From positions 5,174,501 through 5,238,500 of the forward strand of contig NZ_CP045354.1 of assembly GCF_009363435.1 (NCBI RefSeq): DNA of 64,000 bases. Direction: 5' to 3'. The first letter of the stretch is position 1. Each line of letters starts with the position of its first letter. Made by a program: the position numbers and the translations under genes. Source of the DNA: Labrenzia sp. THAF82. Lineage in GTDB: Bacteria; Pseudomonadota; Alphaproteobacteria; Rhizobiales; Stappiaceae. Of the stretch, positions 17,820 to 27,102 are shown one piece after another. The notes beneath the pieces were generated by a model, which was not told the origin of the DNA, ran no database searches, and worked only from the letters and a program-made list of their open reading frames with translations.

Positions 17820-18953
17820 ATGAGCACGCCCTTGCAATTCGCTGCAGCGCAGCATGAGGCAGACAATACCGAAGACAGCGCTCCTCGGTTGACTGAAGAC
17901 AGACGAAGGGGCCGAGGCTCAGCCCTTAATAAATCCGGTCGGTTCGAACCGCTATCCTACGAAGGCTTTGATGATGGTTGGGATAGTCTTGAGGATTTGC
18001 CCCCATTGAAGACCGAGGTACAGGAAGAGCGAGCACGAACGATCATAACGCGCAATTCTTCGCCCGATCTCTCCTTTGACCGTTCGATCAACCCTTATCG
18101 CGGTTGCGAGCATGGCTGTGTCTACTGTTTTGCGCGACCAAGCCACGCCTATATGGGACTGTCTCCTGGGTTGGATTTTGAAACCCGTCTCTTTGCAAAG
18201 CCCAATGCCGCACAGCTTCTGGAACGGGAATTGTCACAACCGGGCTACATTCCCCGCGTGATTGCCATCGGCACGAACACCGACCCTTATCAACCGCTGG
18301 AACGCGGATACAAGTTGATGCGGGAAATCCTGGAGGTTCTCGACAATTGCTCTCACCCGGTCGCGATTGTTACAAAGTCTGCACTCGTGACCAGGGACAT
18401 TGACATCCTCGCGCGTATGGCCGAGCGCAATCTGGTCAAGGTCGCGCTGTCCGTCACCACGCTGGACAAGAAACTGTGCCGTGCCATGGAACCCCGCGCG
18501 TCCGCACCAAACAAACGTCTTGGCGCAATCAAAGCCCTGAACGAAGCTGGCGTCCCTGCCCTGGTTATGATGGCTCCCATCATCCCAGCTCTCACCGACA
18601 GCGAGATTGAAAGCATACTGGAAGCTGCTACCGAACATGGTGCGCAGGAAGCCGCTTATGTTCTTTTGCGGCTCCCCCTTGAAGTCTCTGAACTCTTCCG
18701 TGACTGGCTGCTTAGACATTGCCCTGATCGGTACAGGCACGTCATGAACCTCATCAGGTCAATGCGTGGCGGCAAGGACTACGATGCCAGATGGGGAGAA
18801 CGCATGAGAGGACGAGGTCCCTATGCAGATCAGATTTCCAAACGCTATTCTCTTGCCGCGAAACGTTTGGGCCTCAGCCTGCGCAGGAAGAAACTGAACC
18901 TGGACGACTTCAGACAACCTCAAAAAGGTGGTGTGCAACTGGATCTCTTTTGA
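17820..18953 (+). CDS. Radical SAM protein, PA0069/Rv2578c family (spore photoproduct lyase-like)
   Basis: A 377-residue radical SAM enzyme. The 4Fe-4S cluster motif is GCEHGCVYCF with Cys96, Cys100 and Cys103 (CX3CX2C). The segments before it, RGRGSALNKSGRFEP and FDDGWDSLE, and after it, ARPSHAYMGLSPGLDFE, are those of the PA0069 family, relatives of spore photoproduct lyase whose reaction is undetermined. The ATG has no strong ribosome binding site and the candidate SOS box is just upstream, hinting at a DNA-damage role. This is inference. rnhB follows 45 bp downstream. Confidence 0.88.
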   Translation: MSTPLQFAAAQHEADNTEDSAPRLTEDRRRGRGSALNKSGRFEPLSYEGFDDGWDSLEDLPPLKTEVQEERARTIITRNSSPDLSFDRSINPYRGCEHGCVYCFARPSHAYMGLSPGLDFETRLFAKPNAAQLLERELSQPGYIPRVIAIGTNTDPYQPLERGYKLMREILEVLDNCSHPVAIVTKSALVTRDIDILARMAERNLVKVALSVTTLDKKLCRAMEPRASAPNKRLGAIKALNEAGVPALVMMAPIIPALTDSEIESILEAATEHGAQEAAYVLLRLPLEVSELFRDWLLRHCPDRYRHVMNLIRSMRGGKDYDARWGERMRGRGPYADQISKRYSLAAKRLGLSLRRKKLNLDDFRQPQKGGVQLDLF

Positions 18954-18998
18954 GATCGCGGCTTGAAGTGATTTCTTGCAAACGGCAGGTTGATCGAC

Positions 18999-19658
18999 AT
19001 GACTGGCACCCCATCCTTGTTCGATCTTGCTTTTCCCGATCGCCCGGATCTGTCTCTTGAGCACAAATACGCTGCAGAATTCAACGGGCTATTGTGCGGT
19101 GTTGACGAAGCTGGACGCGGGCCATGGGCGGGACCGGTCGTCACCGCTGCAGTCGTTCTGAATTACGAGCGCGTGCCGGATGGGCTGGACGATTCCAAGA
19201 AGCTCTCCGAGGCCAGACGCGAAGCATTGTATCTGGACATTGTTTCGAGCGCCTGGATTTGTGTCGCCAGCGCGTCTCCAGCGACGATTGACCGTCTCAA
19301 CATCCGCACGGCGACGCTTTCCGCAATGGTTAGAGCCGTCAACGGACTGCCGAAAGTCTCCAACTATGTCTTGATTGACGGCAGGGATATTCCACCCGGC
19401 CTGTCGCAGCCGGGTCAGGCGTTGATCAAGGGGGACGGTCGCAGCCTTTGTGTCGCTGCCGCATCCATTATTGCCAAGGTTACGCGGGACCGAATGATGG
19501 TCCAGCTCGAGGATCAGTTTCCGGGATATGGCTTTGCCCAGCACAAGGGATATGGCGTGCCCAGACATCAGGAAGCTCTTGAGACACTCGGCCCGACGGT
19601 CCACCACAGGATGAGTTTCAAGCCCGTCCGGCTGGCCGAAGAGATGTCGCGCGGTTGA
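18999..19658 (+). CDS. rnhB: Ribonuclease HII
   Basis: A 219-residue RNase HII, which nicks RNA of RNA-DNA hybrids and misincorporated ribonucleotides. The DEDD active site begins in GVDEAGRGPWAGPVV near residue 33, the third acidic residue is in VLIDGRDI, and the fourth falls in TRDRMMVQLEDQFPGY. I prefer the ATG at 18999; an in-frame TTG three codons earlier is possible. It is probably cotranscribed with the radical SAM gene and ends at a strong bidirectional terminator. Confidence 0.93.
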   Translation: MTGTPSLFDLAFPDRPDLSLEHKYAAEFNGLLCGVDEAGRGPWAGPVVTAAVVLNYERVPDGLDDSKKLSEARREALYLDIVSSAWICVASASPATIDRLNIRTATLSAMVRAVNGLPKVSNYVLIDGRDIPPGLSQPGQALIKGDGRSLCVAAASIIAKVTRDRMMVQLEDQFPGYGFAQHKGYGVPRHQEALETLGPTVHHRMSFKPVRLAEEMSRG

Positions 19659-19687
19659 TGTGAAGAGCGGGCACGGCGGCCGCATAA

Positions 19688-19715
19688 AAAAAGCGGCCTC
19701 GAGCGGCCGCTTTTT
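19688..19715. terminator. Bidirectional intrinsic terminator between rnhB and atpF
   Basis: AAAAAGCGGCC at 19688-19698 pairs perfectly with GGCCGCTTTTT at 19705-19715 around a 6-base loop. The A-run and T-run make it work in both directions, ending rnhB from the left and the atp operon from the right. Confidence 0.9.
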
Positions 19716-19740
19716 ATCTTAACTCAGAAGAACCCAAGCT

Positions 19741-20220
19741 TTAGTTCAGGCGCTCTTTTACCTGCGCGATGCTTTTGATCAGGATGTCGTCGGCGACTTT
19801 GTCCTGAACTTTTGCAGTGAGGATTTCCTCGGCTGCTGCAACGGCGATGTCGGCTGCCTTGGCGCGGACTTCAGAGATTGCCTGGCTTTCTGCCTGAGCT
19901 ATCTTGTCTTCAGCTGCCTTTGTGCGGCGCGCGATCATCTCTTCAAGAGCCTGGTTGGTTTCAACCGTCAGGCGCTCTGCTTCTGAATTGGCTTCAGCAA
20001 TGATGGCTTCAGCCTCTCCTTCAGCTTCGTGGCGCTTGCGCTGATATTCCGATAAGAGAGCCTGAGCTTCTTCACGCATCTTGCGTGCTTCTTCCAGTTC
20101 CTTGCGGATAGTGTCAGCGCGATCATCAAGCGATCCACCGATCTTGCCGGGAACCTTGAGATAGGCGATCAGAGCGAAGAAGAGAACGAGACCGACCAGG
20201 GCCCAAAATGTTGCGTCCAT
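19741..20220 (-). CDS. atpF: F0F1 ATP synthase subunit b
   Basis: A 159-residue peripheral stalk subunit. One membrane helix (FWALVGLVLFFALIAYLKV) at residues 5-23 is followed by a long charged coiled coil rich in Glu, Arg and Ala (KELEEARKMREEAQALLSEY). It links the a/c ring in the membrane to F1 through delta. It is the last gene of atpI-B-E-F'-F, 10 bp after the b' gene, and ends before a strong terminator. The F1 genes are not in the window, as usual for alphaproteobacteria. Confidence 0.95.
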   Translation of the reverse strand: MDATFWALVGLVLFFALIAYLKVPGKIGGSLDDRADTIRKELEEARKMREEAQALLSEYQRKRHEAEGEAEAIIAEANSEAERLTVETNQALEEMIARRTKAAEDKIAQAESQAISEVRAKAADIAVAAAEEILTAKVQDKVADDILIKSIAQVKERLN

Positions 20221-20230
20221 GATCGTCTCC

Positions 20231-20782
20231 TCAGTTCATCGCCGACTTCAGCGCTTTGTTCAGATCTGTTTTTGTCGGAGCCTTACCAATCAGCTGCTCA
20301 ACGAGAGCTGATGTGGTGTCTCCGGCAATCTCTTCGATCTGGGACAGAGCTTCAGTCTTGATGCCGGTGATATGCGCTTCCGCCGCTTTCAGCTTTTCGC
20401 CTAGTTCGGTTTCAGCTTTTTCCCGGCGCGCATCCTGCTCGGCTTTCAGCTTGGCCCGCGTGTCATGGGCAATGCCATGAGCCTTGTTGCGAGCTTCCGT
20501 AAGCGCCTGTTCGTATGCGGCGATCGCTGCGTCGGTTTCTTCCTTCAGGCGGTTGGCCTCGGAAAGATCTCCGGCGATACGGTCTTTGCGGTCTTCCAGG
20601 ATCCCAGCGATCCGCGGCATCGCCACGTTCTTCATGATCCAATAGAAAATACCGAAAGTGATTGCGAGCCAGAACAACTGGGACGCAAAAGTCGTCGCAT
20701 CGAACGGCGGGAAGCCCACGCCGTGTTCGCCGGCTGCTTCCGCGATGGCCGCATGGCCTTCAGTGGTCGTTTCGCCTGCCAT
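20231..20782 (-). CDS. atpG: F0F1 ATP synthase subunit b'
   Basis: A 183-residue second b-type stalk subunit, found in alphaproteobacteria and photosynthetic bacteria where b and b' form a heterodimer. A hydrophilic N-terminus of about 33 residues is followed by one membrane helix (LFWLAITFGIFYWIMKNVAM) and a coiled coil with RIAGILEDRKDRIAGDL. It ends IGKAPTKTDLNKALKSAMN. The gene lies between atpE and atpF on one transcript. It is sometimes named atpF2 or atpG; the latter clashes with the gamma-subunit name in other systems. Confidence 0.94.
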   Translation of the reverse strand: MAGETTTEGHAAIAEAAGEHGVGFPPFDATTFASQLFWLAITFGIFYWIMKNVAMPRIAGILEDRKDRIAGDLSEANRLKEETDAAIAAYEQALTEARNKAHGIAHDTRAKLKAEQDARREKAETELGEKLKAAEAHITGIKTEALSQIEEIAGDTTSALVEQLIGKAPTKTDLNKALKSAMN

Positions 20783-20864
20783 TTCCTGTCTCCTAAATCC
20801 GGCTAGGCGGCGCTATTGGAGCGCCGCCACCGGAGTCGCATCAAATGTCGCTGCTTGAGAGCGA

Positions 20865-21089
20865 TTAAGCGAACAGGATGAGGAAGGCGATCAGAAGGGA
20901 GAAGATGCCCAAAGCTTCCGTCACGGCGAAGCCGAAGATAAGACGGCCGAACTGGCCATCGGCAGCGGACGGGTTGCGCAGGGCGCCTGCGAGGTAGTTA
21001 CCGAAGATGGTGCCGAGGCCGATACCAGCGCCGCCCATGCCCAGGCATGCGATACCCGCACCGATGTATTTTGCTGCTTCTGCTTCCAT
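20865..21089 (-). CDS. atpE: F0F1 ATP synthase subunit c
   Basis: A 74-residue proteolipid of two membrane helices that forms the proton-driven ring. The first helix holds GAGIACLGMGGAGIGLG with the glycine-rich packing motif, the polar loop is RNPSA, and the second helix carries the proton-carrying glutamate in AVTEALGIFSLL. The Glu sits in a proton-type rather than sodium-type setting. I chose the ATG at 21089 (MEAEAAKYIG) preceded by AGGAG; a longer frame adds 12 unconserved residues. Confidence 0.96.
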   Translation of the reverse strand: MEAEAAKYIGAGIACLGMGGAGIGLGTIFGNYLAGALRNPSAADGQFGRLIFGFAVTEALGIFSLLIAFLILFA

Positions 21090-21161
21090 GACACGTGCTC
21101 CTAGATGTGTTTGCAGATTTCTCACGCACGGCGCTCTATCACCGTGTGATTTGGATTACCC

Positions 21162-21911
21162 TTAGTGTGAAGGATGAATTGCGTCGTTCAGATACATGCA
21201 GGTCAGAACGGCAAAGACGTAGGCCTGCAGGAAGGCGACAAGGAATTCCAGCGCCGTCAAAGCGACCGTCATGGCGAGCGGCAGAACCGCGCCGAAGATG
21301 CCTACAGCACCCATGGCACCAAGACTGACGACGAAGCCGGAGAAAACCTTCAATGTGATGTGCCCAGCGAGCATGTTCGCAAACAAACGAACGGAAAGAC
21401 TGATCGGGCGGGACAGGAACGAGATAACCTCGATCATTGTCACCAGCGGGATCAGTGCGCCAGGAACACCACTCGGGACGAAAAGTTTCAGGAATTTCAT
21501 CCCGTGCCGCATAAAGCCGTAAAAAATCACGGTCAAAATCACCAGCATCGCCAAGGCGAAGGTGACAATGATGTGGCTTGTGATGGTGAAGAAGTACGGG
21601 AACATCCCGAAGAGGTTGGCGACGAGAACGAACATAAAGAGCGAGAACACAAGCGGGAAGAATCGCATCCCGTCGGTCCCTGTCGCGTCTCGAAGCGTTC
21701 CCGCTATGAATTCATACATCATTTCCGAGACCGACTGCACCCGGGTCGGCACCAGGCCGCGACCACTGGTCGAGAAGATCAGAAATGCAGATGTCGCTGC
21801 CACGGTCAAAACCATGAACAACGAAGAATTGGTGAAAGAGAAATCCATGCCTCCGACTTCAATCGGAAAGATTTTCTGGATTTGGAACTGATGGATCGGA
21901 TCGTTCGCCAC
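21162..21911 (-). CDS. atpB: F0F1 ATP synthase subunit a
   Basis: A 249-residue integral membrane protein that forms the two proton half-channels beside the c ring. The essential arginine is in the ISLSVRLFANMLAGH segment, and the last helix ends FLQAYVFAVLTCMYLNDAIH. It begins MANDPIHQFQIQKIFPIEVGG, the usual alphaproteobacterial form. It follows atpI by 55 bp and precedes atpE by 72 bp in the operon. Confidence 0.96.
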   Translation of the reverse strand: MANDPIHQFQIQKIFPIEVGGMDFSFTNSSLFMVLTVAATSAFLIFSTSGRGLVPTRVQSVSEMMYEFIAGTLRDATGTDGMRFFPLVFSLFMFVLVANLFGMFPYFFTITSHIIVTFALAMLVILTVIFYGFMRHGMKFLKLFVPSGVPGALIPLVTMIEVISFLSRPISLSVRLFANMLAGHITLKVFSGFVVSLGAMGAVGIFGAVLPLAMTVALTALEFLVAFLQAYVFAVLTCMYLNDAIHPSH

Positions 21912-21966
21912 CGGCCAGCCTTCTTCGCTCGTTCATTATCACAGCGCCGGAAAGGCGCGACAAAAT

Positions 21967-22353
21967 CTAGTCCGGTCTGTTCTTGTGAACGTCTTCTTTG
22001 CTGGTGCCCTTAGACCCTGGCTGCTCGACAACACCGGCCGAGCGCAGAACATTCAAAACACCGGCTGCAAAGCCCAACAGAAGGAACACAATCAGCCCCA
22101 GAGGCGCTGTTCCTAGCCATTGGTCGGCCACCCAACCGATCCCGGCCCCCACCAACACACCTGCAATGAACTCCGAAGACAGTTTCATCGCCTGTGCGTA
22201 TCCGGATGAGTTGCTCTGTGACTTGCGCGCGGCTTTTTCTTCCTCGACACGCCGGTCATCAAGCATCCGGTTCAATTGAGCCCGCCGTTCCGACAGACCC
22301 GCTTCCGGTGCGTCGCCGTTCTGATCTTCGTCACCGCCGTTTTGCGAAGACAT
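21967..22353 (-). CDS. atpI: ATP synthase protein I (AtpI)
   Basis: A 128-residue accessory protein, the first gene of the operon. A charged N-terminus (ERRAQLNRMLDDRRVEEEKAARK) precedes two membrane helices, FIAGVLVGAGIGWVADQWL and LGLIVFLLLGFAAGVLNVL. AtpI proteins help c-ring assembly and are not essential. The long hydrophilic head before the helices is the AtpI form common in alphaproteobacteria. Confidence 0.9.
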   Translation of the reverse strand: MSSQNGGDEDQNGDAPEAGLSERRAQLNRMLDDRRVEEEKAARKSQSNSSGYAQAMKLSSEFIAGVLVGAGIGWVADQWLGTAPLGLIVFLLLGFAAGVLNVLRSAGVVEQPGSKGTSKEDVHKNRPD

Positions 22354-22722
22354 GCTGTTAAGTCCTCACCACGCCGACATGTCAGATACAACAACGGGAG
22401 AGCCCCGTAAGCCGCGCGCACCATAGTCGGCACCTCATGCCGTGTCAAGAAGCCATCAATATTCCTTATCTAATTGAAAAATATTATCTTTTTGTGGTCA
22501 CACCAAATTACCCAGACCTAAGTTGCATGCTGATCCTGCGGCAGTGCGCACCAAATGCGTTTCAGGGGCGATTTCAACGCCGAATGAATCATTTGGTGTG
22601 GCTGAGACATGCACTAGATCGCGGAACCGCCACCAATTGATGCGATGCGGTATCGGGGGATCTGAAGACGGGCAGGCGATTGAGAAACCGCGCGGACGAA
22701 CAGACCTTTTGTCGCCAAGGCC
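22354..22722. other. Intergenic region upstream of the atp operon
   Basis: It holds the atp promoter (listed separately) and the end of the smc transcript is on the far side. Both flanking genes are on the minus strand, so smc would need a terminator here, but I see no clear hairpin with a T-run. Two overlapping 67-codon frames on the plus strand have no supporting features. Confidence 0.45.
22420..22448 (-). promoter_or_regulatory. Sigma-70-type promoter of the atp operon
   Basis: Read on the minus strand, TTGACA (22443-22448) is followed after exactly 17 bases by TATGGT (22420-22425). The -35 is a perfect match to the consensus and the spacing is ideal. It lies about 70 bp upstream of the atpI start. 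Confidence 0.6.
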
Positions 22723-25700
22723 TTAGCCGGTTTCGCGAAACCTTGCGGCTGTCTCCAGATCGACGGATACCAGTTGCGACACCCCTCTTTCGGCCATGGT
22801 TACGCCGAACAGCCTGTTCATGCGAGCCATGGTGATCGGATTATGGGTGATCACAACAAATCGGGTTTCCGTGCTTGCGCACATTTCGTCCAGTAGATCG
22901 CAGTAACGCTCGACATTGGCGTCATCGAGGGGTGCATCAACCTCGTCGAGAACACAAATCGGAGCCGGATTGGTCAGGAATACAGCGAAAATCAGCGACA
23001 TAGCAGTCAGCGCCTGCTCACCACCGGACAACAAGGTCATCGTTTGAGGCTTCTTGCCCGGCGGACGGGCAACGATTTCCAATCCGGCTTCAAGCGGATC
23101 ATCGCTGTCCACGAGCTGAAGTTCTGCGGTACCCCCGCCAAAAAGATGCGTGAATAGTCGCTGGAAATGGCCGTTGACAACTTCAAAGGAAGCAAGCAGA
23201 CGTTCGCGCGCCTCCCGATTGAGGTTGGATATGCCGGTGCGCAAACGGCGAATCGCTTCTATCAGGTCGTCCCGCTCTGATGTCAGAGTGGTTTTCTGTT
23301 CGTCGATTTCCTTGAGTTCTTCTTCCGCCCGGAGATTGACCCCTCCCAAACGCTCTCGCTCGGCTTTCAACCGCTCCAGTTTGCGTTCCATCGCTTCGGG
23401 ATCCGGCAAGGGAGCTCCGTCTTTCAAGCCTGCGATTTCCGGCAGCGCCGCAACCGTCACTTCAAGATCTTCGTCGATCCTGCGTTCAAGATTGCCTTTG
23501 CGTTCGCGCGCTGCATCCAATCGTTCCTCGGCGCGGATTTTTTCTTCCCGCGCTCCGGCCATCGCCTCCATCGCAGCCTTTGCTGCACGATCGACATCCG
23601 ATAGATCAAGCTCAGCCTGGGAAAGGCGATCATCCTTTTCCTTCTTGATTTCTTCCGCATTGGCAATTGCGGAAAACAATTCGCGACGCTTGAGTTCGAT
23701 ATCCTCGGGCGCTTCGATTAGCTCTGCCCGCTCTTCTTCCGCCTCTTCACGCCGTTCGGTCAGAGTGGAAATTTGCTGCGCGGCATTGGCGGCCCGGGTT
23801 TTCCAACCATCATATTCCCGGGCGATCGACTCCAGACGCCTGTCGCGCATCTGTTGTTCGCGTGTCAGCCCTTCAGAAACGGCACGCGCCTCCGCCAATA
23901 CACCTCGAGCAGCACCGACCTTTGCTTGCAGCTCTTCTATGCGATCTCGATAGCTCGAGCTTTCAGGTGCGGCCTCATACCGTTCTTCGGCCTCCAGAGC
24001 TTGCTCGCGCGCGATCTCGGCTTCCTCGCCAAGGCGTTCGGTTCGCTCTTGGGCAGCTTCCCGCCTGGCCAAAAGCTGCGACGTGGCCCGTTCTGCCGCG
24101 CCCAAGGCCTCCCTCGCCGCGGCTGCAACGCGCTGTCCATCCCGAACTTTGCCTTTTGCAGCCTGTTCAAGCTCTACGGTCTGGCGAATCGCATTTACAG
24201 CTTCTTCCAGTGCTTCTTGATGCTGCCCGACCAGACGTCTCGCAGCGTCGATCTCGTCCGCCAGTTCCGCGAGGCGGTTTTTCTGCGCAAGTCGTTGTGC
24301 GGCCGGTGTCGGGGCATTGGCTGCAATAACAAACCCATCCCAGCGCCAAAGATCCCCTTCTGCGGAAACCAGCCGTTGCCCGGGCTTAAGCGCAGCTCGC
24401 AACCGCAACCCCTCTTCCTGAGAGACAATGCCTATCTGCGCCAGGCGGCGGCTTAACTCAACCGGAGCAACAACAACTGCCGACAATGGCCGTACGCCTT
24501 CAGGCAGTGACGGGTCGTCTTCGCCAGGCAGCGCCTGGCCCCATTTGACAGCAGCCGCATCTTCAAGCGTCGCGTCGAGGTCCTCACCAAGTGCAGCGCC
24601 GAGCGCGGTTTCAAACCCCTGTTCAACCTGGATCTGTTCAACAACGGGTGTGTGATCCTGTTCGGAATGAACATTCAGAACCTGCTCGAGAGTGCGTGCT
24701 TCCGTTTCGAGCCCCTGCAGCGATTGTTGCGCCTCGCTCAAGGGGCCACGTGCGGCCTGTTCGCTCTCACGGGCTTCCCGGGTGGACGCTTCAGCCTCTT
24801 CAACCGCCGCTTCGGCTTCGGCCAGTGCTTCTTCTGCGAGTTCTAGCGCCTCGCGATTTTCTGCAACTCCGTCCTGCTCGGCCATTTGAGCATCGAGTTC
24901 TTGCAGTGTTTGCTGCGCGTCCTGCGCTTGGGCAAGCAAGCGATCGGCGCGCTGGCGGCTGTCCGCAACGGCTCTTTCCAGCTGTTGCCGCTCTGCGCGC
25001 GCGCGCGCCTCTGTGGCCGTCAGGTCTGACAGTGTCGCCTCGAGCTCATGAACGGAACTTTCAGCCTCGGCAACCTTCTCGCGCGCGGTTTCCGTGCGCT
25101 CCTGCACCAGCTCGTTTTCTTCAAGAAGCTCCGCTCTTTCTTCACCCAGACGCTCAAGCACTTCGTCGTTCTCGGAGACCATTGCCTGTTCGCGGCGGAT
25201 GTCCTCTGCCAGCTGAACCAACCTGCGTTCGAGATCCTGCAGACGCTCTTTGACCCGCCGCTCTTCTGCATCCAGTTCGTTCCGTGCAAGCACAAGACGC
25301 TGAAGGGCAGCTCCGGCCTTGGCGGCATCATCTCTTAGTTCCGGAAGTTTATGTGCAGCTATTGCCTGAACGCGGGCGCTCTCAGCCTGAAGACCTGTGG
25401 CCTCGTTGACCTGTTTCTGCGCTTCGGCGAAATGACTTTCGGCCGTTGCGAGAGCATCGCGGGATTCGGTCCATCGAATATAAAGAATCGAGGCTTCAGC
25501 AGACCTGATTTCAGAAGAAAGGTTGCGGTACCTGGTCGCCTGGCGTGATTGTCGGCGCAGGTTGTCAAGCTGCCAATCGATCTGAACCAGGACGTCCTCA
25601 AGCCGTTCAAGGTTCTGCTCAGCCGCTCTTAAACGGATCTCGGCTTCATGTCTGCGTGAATGAAGCCCCGATATGCCCGCTGCTTCCTCCAGGATCTGAC

Positions 25701-26181
25701 GACGAGATGTCGGCTTGGCGGCAATCAGTTCGCCAATCTGTCCCTGACGAACCATTGCCGGGGACCGTGCCCCAGTGGAGGCATCGGCAAACAGCAGCTG
25801 CACGTCACGAGCACGGACATCCTTTGCGTTGATCTTGTAGTTGGAACCTTGCTCGCGTTCGATCCGCCGGCTGACTTCAAGCAGGTCTGCGTCGTTGAAA
25901 GCCGCCGGTGCCGTGCGGTCCGGATTATCCAGAAACAGAGTGACTTCGGCGGTGTTACGTGCAGGCCTGTTCAAACTTCCCGAGAAGATAACGTCGTCCA
26001 TTCCGGACGCCCGCATGTTCTTGTAGGAGTTCTCGCCCATCACCCAGCGGAGAGCCTCCACCAGATTGGACTTGCCGCAGCCATTGGGCCCAACCACACC
26101 GGTCAGGCCATTCCCGATGATGAATTCCATCGGTTCAACGAAGGACTTGAAGCCTACGATACGGAGTTTCGAAAACTTCAT
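22723..26181 (-). CDS. smc: Chromosome segregation protein SMC
   Basis: A 1152-residue SMC ATPase, which forms a ring that organises and segregates the chromosome with ScpA and ScpB. The N-terminal head has Walker A GPNGCGKSN at residues 31-39. Two long coiled coils flank a hinge of about residues 500-650 that includes the non-coil stretch with VRPLSAVVVAPVELS. The C-terminal head has the signature LLSGGEQALTA and Walker B ICVLDEVDAPLDDANV. I chose the ATG giving MKFSKLRIVGFKSF; a TTG six codons earlier is possible. scpA and scpB are not in the window. Confidence 0.96.
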   Translation of the reverse strand: MKFSKLRIVGFKSFVEPMEFIIGNGLTGVVGPNGCGKSNLVEALRWVMGENSYKNMRASGMDDVIFSGSLNRPARNTAEVTLFLDNPDRTAPAAFNDADLLEVSRRIEREQGSNYKINAKDVRARDVQLLFADASTGARSPAMVRQGQIGELIAAKPTSRRQILEEAAGISGLHSRRHEAEIRLRAAEQNLERLEDVLVQIDWQLDNLRRQSRQATRYRNLSSEIRSAEASILYIRWTESRDALATAESHFAEAQKQVNEATGLQAESARVQAIAAHKLPELRDDAAKAGAALQRLVLARNELDAEERRVKERLQDLERRLVQLAEDIRREQAMVSENDEVLERLGEERAELLEENELVQERTETAREKVAEAESSVHELEATLSDLTATEARARAERQQLERAVADSRQRADRLLAQAQDAQQTLQELDAQMAEQDGVAENREALELAEEALAEAEAAVEEAEASTREARESEQAARGPLSEAQQSLQGLETEARTLEQVLNVHSEQDHTPVVEQIQVEQGFETALGAALGEDLDATLEDAAAVKWGQALPGEDDPSLPEGVRPLSAVVVAPVELSRRLAQIGIVSQEEGLRLRAALKPGQRLVSAEGDLWRWDGFVIAANAPTPAAQRLAQKNRLAELADEIDAARRLVGQHQEALEEAVNAIRQTVELEQAAKGKVRDGQRVAAAAREALGAAERATSQLLARREAAQERTERLGEEAEIAREQALEAEERYEAAPESSSYRDRIEELQAKVGAARGVLAEARAVSEGLTREQQMRDRRLESIAREYDGWKTRAANAAQQISTLTERREEAEEERAELIEAPEDIELKRRELFSAIANAEEIKKEKDDRLSQAELDLSDVDRAAKAAMEAMAGAREEKIRAEERLDAARERKGNLERRIDEDLEVTVAALPEIAGLKDGAPLPDPEAMERKLERLKAERERLGGVNLRAEEELKEIDEQKTTLTSERDDLIEAIRRLRTGISNLNREARERLLASFEVVNGHFQRLFTHLFGGGTAELQLVDSDDPLEAGLEIVARPPGKKPQTMTLLSGGEQALTAMSLIFAVFLTNPAPICVLDEVDAPLDDANVERYCDLLDEMCASTETRFVVITHNPITMARMNRLFGVTMAERGVSQLVSVDLETAARFRETG

Positions 26182-26268
26182 CGGCGCCAACACTCCCAAG
26201 GAGTGAGCGCCGATGAGAACAGGATTGGATCAAGGCAGGCTTGCGCCTCCGGCTGTTTAAAAGCCGGA

Positions 26269-26910
26269 TTAGAGGTTTTCCTCGATAAGTTTGCCCATCT
26301 CTTCAATCGACAGTGCCCCGGACACTCTTTCGCCATTGATGAAGAACGTTGGCGTGGAGTTTACACCGAACTCGTTCGCACCACGGTCTTTCACAGCGTT
26401 AACTGCGTCAAGCAAGCCCTGGTTTGTCAAGCACTCCTCAAAGGACTCTTGTGTAAATCCGATCTGTTTCGAAAAATCGAGCATGGATTGGTACGGATTG
26501 TCGGTGAATGCCCATGATCTCTGGTTTTCAAACAGGGTATCCACAATCTCGAAGTATTTGTCCTGAGGCGCGCAACGCGCCAGCATGAAGGCGGCGGCAG
26601 CGACCGGATCCAGCGGGAATTCACGGAACACAAACCGGACTTTTCCAGTCTCGATGTATTCCTTTTTCAGATCCGGCCAGGTGCGCTTGTGGAAACTTGC
26701 ACAGTGACCACACGTCATGGACGCATATTCGATGATGGTCACCGGTGCGTTTTCGTCACCCAGCGCTTTTTCACCCAATGGACCGGGTTTCATGAGCTCG
26801 TCCACGTTGACGGACTGGGCAAGGGCAGGAAGACTGCCGGCCAGGCCGAATGCGGCTGTCGCCAAGGCAGTGGTTTTTAGAAACTGTCTACGGTTCTGGG
26901 TCACGAACAT
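26269..26910 (-). CDS. DsbA-family thiol:disulfide oxidoreductase with Tat-type signal
   Basis: A 213-residue thioredoxin-fold periplasmic protein. The N-terminus MFVTQNRRQFLKTTALA has a twin-arginine motif RRQFLK and a hydrophobic stretch ending LPALAQ, so export by Tat is likely. The active site is CGHC in SMTCGHCASF, and the cis-proline loop is VNSTPTFFI. It resembles BdbD/DsbA-like proteins usual upstream of smc in alphaproteobacteria. The start at 26910 was chosen because it begins directly before the signal. It probably forms one transcription unit with DUF721 and smc. Confidence 0.9.
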   Translation of the reverse strand: MFVTQNRRQFLKTTALATAAFGLAGSLPALAQSVNVDELMKPGPLGEKALGDENAPVTIIEYASMTCGHCASFHKRTWPDLKKEYIETGKVRFVFREFPLDPVAAAAFMLARCAPQDKYFEIVDTLFENQRSWAFTDNPYQSMLDFSKQIGFTQESFEECLTNQGLLDAVNAVKDRGANEFGVNSTPTFFINGERVSGALSIEEMGKLIEENL

Positions 26911-27102
26911 TGTCCTGTCAAAAGTCAAAGCGGCACTCGCAAGTGCCCGTTCCAACGTCTCATGTGCCCCTTCGGACACGCCGCGTCAACAAGGCTTATC
27001 AAATGTGGCAAGAGAGAGGACGTAACAAGCGCTTGCATCACGGTGTTGTTATCGCAGATCGCCGCGAAATGCAGGTTTTTGCCTATTCTAGGGAGAGACT
27101 TT

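Noticed and set aside
21174..22013. A 279-codon plus-strand frame opposite atpB and atpI
   Set aside because: The product is low-complexity, rich in His, Arg and Glu, and antisense to well-conserved ATP synthase genes.
23150..23953. A 267-codon serine- and arginine-rich plus-strand frame opposite smc
   Set aside because: It mirrors the coiled-coil codons of smc and has no independent support.
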